Notes: a model not told the origin generated them from the sequence alone. 58,013 bases of DNA from an uncultured Lachnospiraceae bacterium (GCA_910588845.1 CAJURU010000019.1:1-58013), one strand, 5' to 3'. Counted from the first letter of the stretch, positions 7,497 through 16,670 are shown. Numbers and translations are program-made.

Positions 7497-7525
7497 TTGC
7501 AGATAATTGTAATATTGGGTATACT
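7497..7525 (+). promoter_or_regulatory. Promoter upstream of the ATPase gene
   Basis: TTGCAG (7497-7502), 17 bases, TATACT (7520-7525). It would transcribe the ATPase/TOPRIM pair and could read on into the GTPase-NYN, cobA-hemD, hemB and hemL genes, since no terminator is seen up to 15722. Confidence 0.7.
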
Positions 7526-7575
7526 ATTATTATAGAGTTGTGTAAGGGAATCGTTTGAAAGGTAGGTATGCCAGG

Positions 7576-8730
7576 ATGTTAAAGAAGTTTACGCTCAGAA
7601 ATTATAGAAATTTCAAGGATGAAATATCTATAGATTTCCATAATATTGCCGGATATCAGTTTAGCAGCGATTGTATTTCAGATGGTGCGATTAGTAAAAT
7701 GCTGATTTATGGGCGGAATGCGACGGGCAAGACCAATTTAGGCAGAGCGCTCATGGATATAAATATGCTTATGTCTGACATAAAGATGTTTATGCCAAAT
7801 GGAGTGTTTCTAAATGCTGATTCAACGGGAGAAACAGCGGAGTTTTCTTATACGTTTCTATTTGAGGGCAGGGAATTAATCTATAATTATTCTCGTTCAT
7901 TCAATCAGGAGTTGCAGAATGAGAAATTGAAAATAGATGGGACTGATATTTTTAATTGTGAATTTACAAAGGGAGTATATGATTTTGCGAATCTGGAATA
8001 TATTGAAGCGGAAATTGCTAATACGGATAGGTATTTACAGTCATTAGAAACAAATAAAGAGGTGGAAGACACCATTGAGACTAAATTGCCATTTTTGAAA
8101 TGGTTAGTAAGTAATGTCGCTTTAAATAGCGATTCAATTTTAATCCGATTGGTTGATTATGTGAGAAGAATGACAATGTTTACGGTAAGTAGTTCTTTGA
8201 TGGGATTTCCGAGAAAGATAAATGATAGTTTTTATGAGTTATTGGAGAATTCAGAGAAGTTAAAGGATTTCGAGGAGTTTTTAAATGCAATGGGAATAGA
8301 GTGCAGCCTGGTGTTGAAAAAATTACCTGATGGGCAGAGGGAGTTGTATTTTGCGCATGAGAAATTAATTCCATTTTTTCAAAATGCTTCCAGTGGGACT
8401 TTGGCATTAGTAACTTTGTATCGCAGGCTTGTTTCCAGAGTGTGGGAGGCTTCATTCATATATTTAGATGAGTTTGACGCATTTTATCATTATGAGATGG
8501 CAGAAAATTTAATTCGTTTTTTTAAGATAAAATATCCCAAGTGTCAGATAATAATGACGTCTCACAATACAAATCTCATGACAAACAGGCTGATGAGACC
8601 AGATTGTTTGTTTATTTTATCAAGAATTGGAACACTGACTTCGCTTTGTAATGCGACACCCAGAGAATTAAGGGAAGGTCATAATCTTGAGAAAATGTAT
8701 ATCAGCGGGGAGTTTGAACAATATGAGTAA
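7576..8730 (+). CDS. AAA/ABC-type ATPase of the AbiL/OLD-like defence class
   Basis: Start at ATG 7576 (MLKKFTLRNYRNFKDEISIDF is the typical opening of this class), with AGGTAGG 9 bases upstream. A TTG 21 bases earlier is also in frame. Walker A is GRNATGKTNL near residue 52. Walker B is FIYLDEFDAF near residue 295, followed by the 'IIMTSHNTNLM' switch-histidine motif. This is the arrangement of SMC/Rad50-like ATPases in AbiLi, OLD, PARIS AriA and related anti-phage systems. The gene overlaps the next one by 8 bases, and that one begins with a TOPRIM-like motif, as expected for ATPase plus TOPRIM/RloB-like partners. About 384 residues; soluble. AT content is visibly higher than in the flanking hem genes, which suggests insertion by transfer. 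Confidence 0.8.
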   Translation: MLKKFTLRNYRNFKDEISIDFHNIAGYQFSSDCISDGAISKMLIYGRNATGKTNLGRALMDINMLMSDIKMFMPNGVFLNADSTGETAEFSYTFLFEGRELIYNYSRSFNQELQNEKLKIDGTDIFNCEFTKGVYDFANLEYIEAEIANTDRYLQSLETNKEVEDTIETKLPFLKWLVSNVALNSDSILIRLVDYVRRMTMFTVSSSLMGFPRKINDSFYELLENSEKLKDFEEFLNAMGIECSLVLKKLPDGQRELYFAHEKLIPFFQNASSGTLALVTLYRRLVSRVWEASFIYLDEFDAFYHYEMAENLIRFFKIKYPKCQIIMTSHNTNLMTNRLMRPDCLFILSRIGTLTSLCNATPRELREGHNLEKMYISGEFEQYE

Positions 8731-9181
8731 TTATGTAGGCGAGGTAAGAAGGCGAAGGCGGAACCTGCTGATTGTAGAAGGCAATCATGAAAAGAATAAA
8801 TTATTTTCCCTGATGTTTCAATGTTTTCCAGAAATTAATATTGATATCATGGAAGGAAATACAAAAAAGACGTTAAAATACCAAATGAAAGACTGGATAG
8901 TTAAGATGGGATATATACATAGCGGTCAGAGTTATTGGGAATATATTAGGCATACTTTTAAGGAAATAATATTTCATAATATTCATAAAGCGAATTGGCT
9001 TCAAAATGGACAAATTGATATAGAAATAGATAAATATAAGAAATGTTTTGAACGTATAGATTTAATGGAAATTTTAAAGATGCAAAATACATTCAGTCAG
9101 GATGAGATCCAAGGGTATATTTGGGTATTAAATACATGTGTTTTCTTTGTGGCAGACTATAATTCTGCATTGCTCAATTAA
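8723..9181 (+). CDS. TOPRIM/RloB-like partner, probably internally deleted
   Basis: Start at ATG 8723, overlapping the ATPase stop by 8 bases. The 152-residue product opens with RRNLLIVEGNHEKNKLF, matching the first TOPRIM strand and glutamate (LIVEG..E) of OLD/RloB/DUF4435-like nucleases. The end (WVLNTCVFFVADYNSALLN) looks like a natural C-terminus rather than a random stop. The acidic D-x-D strand expected later in a TOPRIM fold is not visible, and the protein is short for this class. I infer a deletion of the central part, roughly after residue 40. If so the effector would be inactive and the pair a decayed defence system. The ATPase itself looks complete. Confidence 0.55.
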   Translation: MSNYVGEVRRRRRNLLIVEGNHEKNKLFSLMFQCFPEINIDIMEGNTKKTLKYQMKDWIVKMGYIHSGQSYWEYIRHTFKEIIFHNIHKANWLQNGQIDIEIDKYKKCFERIDLMEILKMQNTFSQDEIQGYIWVLNTCVFFVADYNSALLN

Positions 9182-9215
9182 GGCTGCACCATTAACAGGG
9201 AAAGGGGCATTTTTG

Positions 9216-11915
9216 ATGGACAAGTCATCGGAAAATAAACCCAAAAAACAAATATGCACAGCATTGCTCGCCCATGTGGACGCAGGTAAAACTACGCTTT
9301 CCGAGGCGTTGTTATATGAGAGCGGCAATCTACGCAAAATAGGCAGGGTGGACAATGGAGATGCTTTTTTAGATACGGACGCGTTGGAGCGTGCAAGGGG
9401 GATTACCATTTTCTCCAAACAGGCGGTACTGAAAACGGACGACACGGTCTTTACGTTGTTAGATACGCCGGGACATGTCGATTTCTCGGCGGAAATGGAA
9501 CGTACCCTGCAAGTGCTCGATTACGCGATATTGCTCATCAGCGGCGCCGACGGCGTGCAGGGGCACACGCGCACGCTCTGGCAGCTATTAAAGAGGTATC
9601 ATTTGCCGACGTTCCTCTTTGTCAATAAGATGGACCAGCCGGGTACAGAGAGAGAAACGCTGCTAGAAGAATTAAGGGAAAAACTGGACGAAAACTGTCT
9701 TGATTTTTCCGATGTGGACAATGAGGAGTTTCAGGAAAATGCTGCCATGTGCCGGGAGGATGTGCTGGAATATTATTTAGAACAGGGCACGGTGGAAGAA
9801 GGGCAAATCAGAGAGCTTATTTGGCAAAGGAAGGTATTTCCCTGCTATTTTGGTTCTGCCTTGAAGCTTGACGGAGTGAAAGAATTTCTGCAAGGGCTGG
9901 AACGTTTTACGCAGCAGAAATCATACCCGCAGGAATTTGGCGCCAAAGTTTTTAAAATTACCCATGATGGGCAGGGCAGCCGTTTGAGCCATCTGAAAGT
10001 GACGGGCGGTGTGTTGAAAGTGAAAATGCCTCTGGGAAGCGGGCAGGAAAAGGTCAACCAAATCCGCATTTATTCAGGTGAGAAGTTTGAGGCTGTGCCG
10101 GAGGCGTGCGCTGGGACTGTCTGTGCCGTGGCCGGGTTGCAGGAAACGCGCCCGGGGGAAGGGCTGGGCATGGAAAAGGACGCTTTGGCGCCCTTTTTGC
10201 AGCCGGTGTTGACTTACTGTATGGAGTTGCCGCCAGGATGCGATACAGGCAAAATGATGGCGAAGTTGAGCCAGCTTGAAGAGGAGGACCCGCAGCTTCA
10301 TATTATCTGGGATGAGACTTTGCAGGAAATCCGCGTGCAGGTTATGGGCGAGGTGCAGTTAGAAATCCTTACCAGTCTGATCCGAGAGCGGTTTGGCGTG
10401 GATGTGTCTTTCGGGGCAGGCAATATCTTGTACAAAGAGACGATATCCTCCCCGGCGGAGGGCGTAGGGCATTACGAACCTTTGCGCCATTATGCGGAGG
10501 TACATTTGTTGTTGGAGCCTGGAGAGCCAGGCAGCGGGCTTGTGTTTGCGGCGGCTTGCAGTGAAGACGTGTTAGACCGTAACTGGCAGCGGCTGGTATT
10601 GACACATCTTATGGAGAAGGAGCACAGAGGCGTGCTCACAGGTTCCGCGATTACGGATATGAAGATTACCCTCGCTGCGGGGCGGGCACATCTCAAACAT
10701 ACCGAGGGCGGTGATTTTAGGCAGGCGACATACCGTGCGCTGCGTCAGGGATTGATGGAGGCGCAGTCGGTGTTGCTAGAGCCGGTTTATGAATTTGTAT
10801 TAGAAGTTCCAGAGCAAATGATTGGGCGCGCCATGACCGATATTGAGCGGATGCACGGTCATTTTGCGCCGCCTTCTGCGCAGAACGGGATGGCGGTGAT
10901 TGCCGGAACTGCGCCGGTATCTCAGATGCAGGATTATCCAAGGGAAGTCCTACAGTATACCAGAGGTGAAGGACGCTTGTCTTGTACGTTGAAAGGTTAT
11001 GAGCCTTGTCATAATACCGAAGAGGTTATGGAACAGACTGGCTATGAGCCAGAGCGGGATTTGCAAAATACGGCGGATTCTGTGTTTTGTGCGCATGGCG
11101 CAGGATTTGTCGTAAAGTGGAATCAGGTCAAAGAGCAGATGCATGTGGAGACGCCGGCGTTTGTACAGCGTGCGTTGCATGGAATCGAGGATGCGGATAT
11201 GTTGGACGAGCCGGCCGGGACAGCGAAAGGGCGAAATCCGCAGGCAGAAACGGGCTTGCAGGAGGAAGCGTGGATCGGTGAAGATGAGGTGGAGGCCATT
11301 CTTTCTAAGACCTTCTGTGCCAACAAGCACGGCAAGGAATCAGTAAGAAAAGGCTATCACAGGAAGCGTGCGGTCACGGGAGAGTATGCACCGCAGACAA
11401 AACGAACTTTTCAGATGCCGGAAAAGAAAGAGGAGTATTTTCTGGTAGACGGTTATAATATGATCTTTGCCTGGCAGGAATTAAAAGAGCTGGCGGAGCA
11501 TAATATAGATAGCGCCAGAGACAGGCTTTTAGATATTATGTGTAACTACCAGGGGATGCGGGGATGTCATCTGATTGTGGTTTTTGATGCGTACCGCGTG
11601 CAGAATCACCGCACGGAGATTCTGGATTACCATAATATCCACGTCGTATTTACGAAAGAGGCGGAGACCGCCGACCAGTATATTGAAAAATTTGCACATG
11701 CGCATGGGCGGGAGTACCGTGTTGTGGTTGCTACTTCGGACGGCCTGGAGCAGATTATCATCCGCGGCCAGGGCTGCGGGCTGATTTCTGCGCGGGAATT
11801 GCAAGAGGAAATCAGCCGTCTGGAACAGGAAGTGAGAGAAGGACTGGCAGAGAAACAAGTGGGAGGTAAAAGTTTTCTGGGAGAAGTGATGCCGGAAGAA
11901 GTGAAGGTTAAGTGA
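9216..11915 (+). CDS. TetM/EF-G-like translational GTPase fused to a YacP/Rae1-type NYN ribonuclease
   Basis: Start at ATG 9216 with AAGGGG 8 bases upstream; 899 residues. Residues 1-240 are the G domain, with AHVDAGKTT, RGIT, DTPGHVDF, NKMDQ and SAL as G1-G5. Residues 250-640 follow the Tet(M)/EF-G domain II-V order, including TDMKITLAAGRAHLKHTEGG. Residues 640-735 are a charged linker. Residues about 738-880 form a NYN/PIN-like nuclease close to YacP/Rae1: YFLVDGYNMIFAW, LIVVFDAYRV, EAETADQYIEKFA and VVVATSDGLEQ carry the four expected acidic positions. Rae1 is a ribosome-dependent nuclease that cleaves mRNA in the A site, and Tet(M)-like GTPases bind that same site. The fusion therefore suggests a ribosome-rescue or mRNA-cleavage factor. 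A simple tetracycline-resistance label would be misleading. Its stop overlaps the cobA-hemD start by one base. Confidence 0.88.
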   Translation: MDKSSENKPKKQICTALLAHVDAGKTTLSEALLYESGNLRKIGRVDNGDAFLDTDALERARGITIFSKQAVLKTDDTVFTLLDTPGHVDFSAEMERTLQVLDYAILLISGADGVQGHTRTLWQLLKRYHLPTFLFVNKMDQPGTERETLLEELREKLDENCLDFSDVDNEEFQENAAMCREDVLEYYLEQGTVEEGQIRELIWQRKVFPCYFGSALKLDGVKEFLQGLERFTQQKSYPQEFGAKVFKITHDGQGSRLSHLKVTGGVLKVKMPLGSGQEKVNQIRIYSGEKFEAVPEACAGTVCAVAGLQETRPGEGLGMEKDALAPFLQPVLTYCMELPPGCDTGKMMAKLSQLEEEDPQLHIIWDETLQEIRVQVMGEVQLEILTSLIRERFGVDVSFGAGNILYKETISSPAEGVGHYEPLRHYAEVHLLLEPGEPGSGLVFAAACSEDVLDRNWQRLVLTHLMEKEHRGVLTGSAITDMKITLAAGRAHLKHTEGGDFRQATYRALRQGLMEAQSVLLEPVYEFVLEVPEQMIGRAMTDIERMHGHFAPPSAQNGMAVIAGTAPVSQMQDYPREVLQYTRGEGRLSCTLKGYEPCHNTEEVMEQTGYEPERDLQNTADSVFCAHGAGFVVKWNQVKEQMHVETPAFVQRALHGIEDADMLDEPAGTAKGRNPQAETGLQEEAWIGEDEVEAILSKTFCANKHGKESVRKGYHRKRAVTGEYAPQTKRTFQMPEKKEEYFLVDGYNMIFAWQELKELAEHNIDSARDRLLDIMCNYQGMRGCHLIVVFDAYRVQNHRTEILDYHNIHVVFTKEAETADQYIEKFAHAHGREYRVVVATSDGLEQIIIRGQGCGLISARELQEEISRLEQEVREGLAEKQVGGKSFLGEVMPEEVKVK

Positions 11916-13456
11916 TGACAGAGGAAGGGACAGTGAAAGGAAAAGTATTTCTGGTGGGAGCCGGGCCGGCAGATGTGGGGCTTCTCACCTTAAAAGGCAA
12001 GGAAATACTGGAACAAGCCGAGGTAGTGGTTTGCGACCGTCTGGTAGGGGAGGGCATTTTGTCGCTGATTCCCCGTGATGCAGAACGGATAGACGCCGGT
12101 AAGCGCGCCGGCAGCCATACCATGACACAGAAAGAAATCAATCAGACACTTTTAGAAAAAGCGCTGGAGGGAAAGTGCGTAGTACGCCTAAAAGGTGGAG
12201 ATCCCTTTTTGTTTGGCAGGGGCGGGGAAGAGTTGGAACTGCTGATGCAGCATGAGATTCCCTTTGAGGTTGTGCCGGGCGTGACCTCGGCTTTTGCCGT
12301 CCCGGCGTACAATGGAATTCCGGTGACGCACCGGGATTTTGCATCTTCCGTACATATCCTGACCGGGCACAGGAAACAGGGCCAACCTTTGCAACTTGAT
12401 TTTGAGGCGTTGGCGCGCTTATCCGGGACATTGGTTTTCCTCATGGGCGTCTTAGCCTTGGAAGAAATTTGTCAAGGCTTGCTGGCGGCGGGTATGCAGC
12501 CGCAGACTGCGGCGGCAGTATTGCAGCAGGGCGCGTGCGCCGGACAAAAAAAGATCATTTCCTGCCTTTCAAATATTACAAAAGAAGTAAAGCGGCAGGG
12601 CGTTCAGACGCCGGCAATCCTTGTAGTTGGCGAGGTCTGTACGCTTGGCAATCAATTTGGCTGGTATGAGAAGCTTCCTCTTTTCGGACATAAAGTGTTG
12701 GTGACAAGACCGAAAGAGCGCGGGAAACTGCTGGCGGATAAGCTGCGGCAATTGGGCGCGGAAGTAGTGGAGCACCCAACCATCCGAATTGAAAAAATCA
12801 AGGTGAACCTAAAGCTTTGGCGGGAGTTTGAACGTCTCTCGCAATATAACTACCTCGTGTTTACTTCTCCGGCAGGGGTATCGGTATTTTTTGACGAGCT
12901 GGCGGCGCGGGGGTATGATATTCGCAGTCTGGGAACGGCAAAGATTGCCGCGATTGGCCCAGGCACGGCACAGGAGATTCACAAGCGTGGGCTGTTATGC
13001 CCATATGTGCCAGAGGTTTATGACGGGGAGCATTTGGGAATTCTGCTTGGAGAAATCTGTGAGGATGGGGAAGAGATTTTTATTCCGCGCGCAGCAAACG
13101 GAAATTTGCAGCTTATTCGGGAAATAGAAAAGCGAGCGTGTGTGGAAATAACGGATTTGCCGATTTACCAAACAGTTTATGAGGAGTTTCCTGCATTTGC
13201 GGATGTAAAAGGACAAATCGAAGAGGGACAGATTTCTATGGTGGTATTCACCAGTTCCTCCACGGTCAGAGGTTTTGCCCAGGCAACTAAAGGGATGGAT
13301 TACAGTTTTGTGCGGGCGGTGTGTATTGGCAGGCAGACGGAGGCGGCAGCCAAAGAGCTTGCTATGAAAACTATGACGGCAAAAGAAGCAACGATAGACA
13401 GTATGGTGGAAGCTTGTGTAAAGTTATCAAAGGGAGGTGCGGATAGATGGATTTGA
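11915..13456 (+). CDS. cobA-hemD: Uroporphyrinogen-III C-methyltransferase / uroporphyrinogen-III synthase fusion
   Basis: Residues about 6-240 are SUMT (CobA), which methylates uroporphyrinogen III to precorrin-2 with S-adenosylmethionine: VGAGPADVGLLTLKG, RLKGGDPFLFGRGGEE and VPGVTSAFAVPAYNGIPVTHR are diagnostic. Residues about 250-513 are HemD, which cyclises hydroxymethylbilane: GHKVLVTRPKERGKLLADKL and FTSPAGVSVFFDEL are typical. The bifunctional order is common in Clostridia. ATG 11915 overlaps the previous TGA by one base; a GTG at 11933 behind GGAAGG is a possible alternative start. It overlaps hemB by 10 bases. With the dehydrogenase at 6076 it leads to sirohydrochlorin. Confidence 0.95.
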   Translation: MTEEGTVKGKVFLVGAGPADVGLLTLKGKEILEQAEVVVCDRLVGEGILSLIPRDAERIDAGKRAGSHTMTQKEINQTLLEKALEGKCVVRLKGGDPFLFGRGGEELELLMQHEIPFEVVPGVTSAFAVPAYNGIPVTHRDFASSVHILTGHRKQGQPLQLDFEALARLSGTLVFLMGVLALEEICQGLLAAGMQPQTAAAVLQQGACAGQKKIISCLSNITKEVKRQGVQTPAILVVGEVCTLGNQFGWYEKLPLFGHKVLVTRPKERGKLLADKLRQLGAEVVEHPTIRIEKIKVNLKLWREFERLSQYNYLVFTSPAGVSVFFDELAARGYDIRSLGTAKIAAIGPGTAQEIHKRGLLCPYVPEVYDGEHLGILLGEICEDGEEIFIPRAANGNLQLIREIEKRACVEITDLPIYQTVYEEFPAFADVKGQIEEGQISMVVFTSSSTVRGFAQATKGMDYSFVRAVCIGRQTEAAAKELAMKTMTAKEATIDSMVEACVKLSKGGADRWI

Positions 13457-14430
13457 CTTGCAGGCCGCGGCGTTTGCGCAGCAACGGCATTTTGCGGAAA
13501 ATGGTGCGGGAGGTGAGAGTGGACAAATCCTCGCTCATTTACCCCATGTTTGTGCGGGAAGGGAATCATATCAAAGAGGAAATCCCTTCTATGCCTGGGC
13601 AGTACCGCTATAGTGTGGACTGTATGGAAGAAAAACTGGTGGAACTTCGTGACGCCGGCGTGCGTTCGGTGATGCTTTTTGGTATTCCTGACAGTAAGGA
13701 TGAAGTCGGAAGCGGCGCGTATGCCCAGGATGGGGTTGTGCAGCAAGCGTTTCGCAAGGCGAAACAAGTATGCCCGGATTTATATTTGATTGGAGATGTT
13801 TGCATGTGCGAGTACACTTCCCATGGGCATTGCGGCGTGCTCTGTGGCCGGGAGGTGGACAATGACAGGACTTTGGAACTTCTGGCGAAGACGGCGTTGT
13901 CCCAGGTGCAGGCAGGCGCGGATATGGTTGCGCCCTCCGATATGATGGACGGCCGTGTGGCTGCGATTCGCAGGTTGCTTGACGAGAGTGGTTATAAAAA
14001 CGTTCCGCTTATGTCTTATGCAGTCAAATTTGCCAGTTCTTTCTATGGGCCGTTTCGTGACGCCGCCGGTTCTGCGCCTGCATTTGGCGATCGCAAATCT
14101 TACCAGATGGATTACCATAACCGCCGGGAAGCCTGGAAAGAAGCGATGCTTGATGTGCAGGAAGGAGCGGATATCGTGATGGTAAAGCCGGCGATGGCGT
14201 ATGGAGATTTGATTCGCGAGGTAAAAGAGCGCGTCAATGTTCCGGTAGCGGCTTATTCTGTCAGCGGGGAATATGCCATGGTAAAAGCAGCGGCGCAGGC
14301 GGGATCCATTGAGGAAGAAGCAATTATGTGCGAGATGGCAGTGAGCGCTTACCGCGCAGGCTGTGATATTTATATCACCTATTTTGCCAAAGAGCTGGCA
14401 AAATGCATGGACGCGGGAATGATCGGATAG
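13447..14430 (+). CDS. hemB: Delta-aminolevulinic acid dehydratase (porphobilinogen synthase)
   Basis: Condenses two 5-aminolevulinate molecules to porphobilinogen. 327 residues, normal size. Visible hallmarks are MVAPSDMMDGRV, the Schiff-base lysine region MSYAVKFASSFYGPFRDAA and MVKPAMAYGDLIREV. The segment GDVCMCEYTSHGHCG has three cysteines, marking the zinc-dependent form rather than the magnesium-only type. The ribosome-binding site GGAGG is 9 bases upstream, inside the end of cobA-hemD. hemL follows 11 bases after its stop. Confidence 0.96.
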   Translation: MDLTCRPRRLRSNGILRKMVREVRVDKSSLIYPMFVREGNHIKEEIPSMPGQYRYSVDCMEEKLVELRDAGVRSVMLFGIPDSKDEVGSGAYAQDGVVQQAFRKAKQVCPDLYLIGDVCMCEYTSHGHCGVLCGREVDNDRTLELLAKTALSQVQAGADMVAPSDMMDGRVAAIRRLLDESGYKNVPLMSYAVKFASSFYGPFRDAAGSAPAFGDRKSYQMDYHNRREAWKEAMLDVQEGADIVMVKPAMAYGDLIREVKERVNVPVAAYSVSGEYAMVKAAAQAGSIEEEAIMCEMAVSAYRAGCDIYITYFAKELAKCMDAGMIG

Positions 14431-14441
14431 GGAGGAAGAGG

Positions 14442-15722
14442 ATGACGAGATCACAGCAATTATTTGCGGAGGCGGCAAAGGTAATTCCCGGCGGAGTTAA
14501 TTCGCCGGTACGCGCGTTCGGTTCCGTTGGCGGTACGCCGCGTTTTATCAAGCGCGCACAGGGAGCTTATATCTATGACGAGGACGAAAATGCGTATCTT
14601 GATTTTGTAGGCTCCTGGGGGCCGATGATTTTAGGCCACGGCAAGGAAGAAGTATTAAAAAGCGTGCGGGAAGCGTGTAGAAAAGGGCTTAGTTTTGGCG
14701 CGGCCACGGCAGTTGAGGTGGAGATGGCAAAACTCATCTGTGATTTGGTTCCCTCCGTAGAGCTGGTGCGTATGGTAAATTCCGGGACGGAGGCAGTGAT
14801 GAGCGCGATCCGCACGGCAAGGGGATTTACCGGACGGGATAAGATTGTCAAGTTCGCCGGCTGCTACCATGGACATTCCGACGGGCTTTTGATACAGGCG
14901 GGTTCCGGTGTGATGACGGCGGGCGTACCCGATAGCCTAGGGGTGCCCGTGGGCTGCACAAAAGATACGCTTTCGGCAGAATATAACAATTTAGAGAGCG
15001 TCAAGGCGCATTTTGAACGCTGCGGCGAGGAAATTGCAGCGGTGATTGTGGAGCCGGTAGCGGCAAATATGGGTGTGGTTCCTCCTGCGCCGGGATTTCT
15101 GAAAGGTCTGCGCAAAATATGTGACGATTATGACGCGCTGCTGATTTTTGATGAAGTGATTACCGGGTTCCGGCTGGGCATTGATGGAGCGCAAGGCTAT
15201 TACGGCGTCATCCCGGATTTAACGACGTTCGGCAAAATCATCGGCGGCGGCATGCCGGTAGGGGCGTACGGCGGCAGACGGGAGATTATGGAACTTGTAT
15301 CTCCCTTAGGAGGCGTATACCAGGCGGGCACTTTGAGCGGGAACCCAGTCGCCATGGCGGCGGGTATGGCGCAGCTTTCCATTTTGAGAGAGCATCCTCA
15401 ATATTATGAAGATTTGAACCGGAAAGGCGACTGGTTCTATGGGCAGATACAGCGTTTGTTGGAAGAAAGGGGCAAGCCCTGGCAGGTAAACCATGTGGGT
15501 TCTTTAGGATGTCTGTATTTTACAGAGCAGATTGTGGAAGATTATCAGAGTGCGAAAACTTCCGATACGAGCTTTTTTGCAAAATATTTCAACTTCATGT
15601 TGGCGCAGGGGATTTATCTGGCGCCGTCACAGTTTGAGGCTATGTTTTTGTCTGTTGCACACACACAGGAGATGCTGCAAAAAACGTTAGAACGAATAAC
15701 AACATTCTTACAAAAAATTTAA
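14442..15722 (+). CDS. hemL: Glutamate-1-semialdehyde 2,1-aminomutase
   Basis: PLP enzyme that converts glutamate-1-semialdehyde, the HemA product, to 5-aminolevulinate. Start at ATG 14442 behind GGAGGAAGAGG. The N-terminus RSQQLFAEAAKVIPGGVNSP is typical, as are LDFVGSWGPMILGH and GTEAVMSAIRTARG. LLIFDEVITGFR precedes the PLP-lysine motif TTFGKIIGGGMPVGAYGG. 426 residues, full length. It is the last gene of the tetrapyrrole run. A short AAAGAAT/ATTCTTT hairpin with a T-run lies at its end (15721-15740). Confidence 0.96.
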   Translation: MTRSQQLFAEAAKVIPGGVNSPVRAFGSVGGTPRFIKRAQGAYIYDEDENAYLDFVGSWGPMILGHGKEEVLKSVREACRKGLSFGAATAVEVEMAKLICDLVPSVELVRMVNSGTEAVMSAIRTARGFTGRDKIVKFAGCYHGHSDGLLIQAGSGVMTAGVPDSLGVPVGCTKDTLSAEYNNLESVKAHFERCGEEIAAVIVEPVAANMGVVPPAPGFLKGLRKICDDYDALLIFDEVITGFRLGIDGAQGYYGVIPDLTTFGKIIGGGMPVGAYGGRREIMELVSPLGGVYQAGTLSGNPVAMAAGMAQLSILREHPQYYEDLNRKGDWFYGQIQRLLEERGKPWQVNHVGSLGCLYFTEQIVEDYQSAKTSDTSFFAKYFNFMLAQGIYLAPSQFEAMFLSVAHTQEMLQKTLERITTFLQKI

Positions 15723-15760
15723 AGAATATTAATTCTTTTTGCAATAAAAGGGTGTATACT
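15721..15760 (+). promoter_or_regulatory. Small terminator and -10 element between hemL and the amidase
   Basis: AAAGAAT (stop-adjacent) pairs with ATTCTTT followed by TTG, a weak terminator. A TATACT (15755-15760) suggests a start signal for the amidase gene, although no good -35 stands at 17 bases. Confidence 0.4.
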
Positions 15761-15815
15761 GTGAGTATGAAAAGACAGGAACTACCACAATTTACAAAGA
15801 AGCGGAGAGGTTACA

Positions 15816-16604
15816 GTGACGAGTGAAGAACGGATGAGAAGAGACAGGTATCTGGCTAGAAAACGTCGGAGAAAACGGCAGAGAACAATTCAGATTATCA
15901 AGCGATGTGTATTTTCCTGCGCGTGCGTGCTGCTGCTGGTATTTGCTTTGACAAAGATTTTGCTGCGGGAGGAAAAGCCGGAATCCGTACAGGCGCAACG
16001 CAACATATCTATGCAGAGCGTTAAGGACGGCAAAAGACAGGATAAGGAACAGGGATTTCAGCAGAAAGTAATTGAGGAAACGCCGGATTATACGGTAGAC
16101 CTTCTGACGCCCAATCCTTATTCCAGGCCGCAGATGGCAATTGAAGAAGTGAGAGGCATTGTCGTGCATTACACGGCGAATCCAGGCACGACGGCGGAGC
16201 AGAACCGCAGTTACTTCGAGAGCTTGAAGGATACACAGAAGACGAAGGCCAGCAGCCATTTTGTTGTAGGGATTGACGGCAAGATCGTGCAGTGCATTCC
16301 CAGCTCGGAGATGTCTTATGCTTCTAACGACCGCAATGCGGACACGTTATCTATCGAGTGTTGTCATCAGGATGAGACCGGCCAGTTCACGCAGGAGACG
16401 TACGATTCTTTGGTAGAATTGACGGCATGGCTCTGTGGGAAATTCAACTTGCCAGTGGATAGCGTAATTCGGCATTATGATGTGACCGGCAAGGAATGTC
16501 CTATCTATTATGTGGAGCATGAAGACGCCTGGGAGCAGTTTAAAAAGGATGTACAAAAATATCTTGACGAGCATGGCAAGGAGACGAAGCAGAATCTTAC
16601 ATGA
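15816..16604 (+). CDS. Membrane-anchored N-acetylmuramoyl-L-alanine amidase (Amidase_2/PGRP type)
   Basis: GTG start with GGAGAGG five bases upstream. The N-terminus is very basic (RRDRYLARKRRRKRQR), followed by one membrane segment (about residues 30-47, VFSCACVLLLVFALTKIL), so the enzyme is held in the membrane with its catalytic part outside. The Amidase_2 domain spans about residues 105-255: IVVHYTANPG gives the first zinc histidine, and RHYDVTGKECP gives the second histidine and the cysteine ligand. The glycan-side motif SSHFVVGIDGKIVQCIP is also typical. It would cleave the bond between muramic acid and the stem peptide during wall remodelling. A strong terminator follows, so it is its own unit after hemL. 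Confidence 0.9.
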   Translation: MTSEERMRRDRYLARKRRRKRQRTIQIIKRCVFSCACVLLLVFALTKILLREEKPESVQAQRNISMQSVKDGKRQDKEQGFQQKVIEETPDYTVDLLTPNPYSRPQMAIEEVRGIVVHYTANPGTTAEQNRSYFESLKDTQKTKASSHFVVGIDGKIVQCIPSSEMSYASNDRNADTLSIECCHQDETGQFTQETYDSLVELTAWLCGKFNLPVDSVIRHYDVTGKECPIYYVEHEDAWEQFKKDVQKYLDEHGKETKQNLT

Positions 16605-16621
16605 TGCAGGTAGAAAATGAC

Positions 16622-16670
16622 AAAAGCCCCCGATTATACCATGATATTATCAAGGTAATTCGGGGGCTTT
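16622..16670 (+). terminator. Terminator of the amidase gene
   Basis: AAAGCCCCCGA pairs with TCGGGGGCTTT, with an A-run before and a T-run after, so it may work on both strands. Confidence 0.9.

Noticed and set aside
9216..11915. Tetracycline resistance gene of the tet(M) class
   Set aside because: The GTPase core is Tet(M)-like, but the protein is about 260 residues longer, carries a nuclease domain and sits in a biosynthetic operon. Resistance cannot be claimed from sequence.
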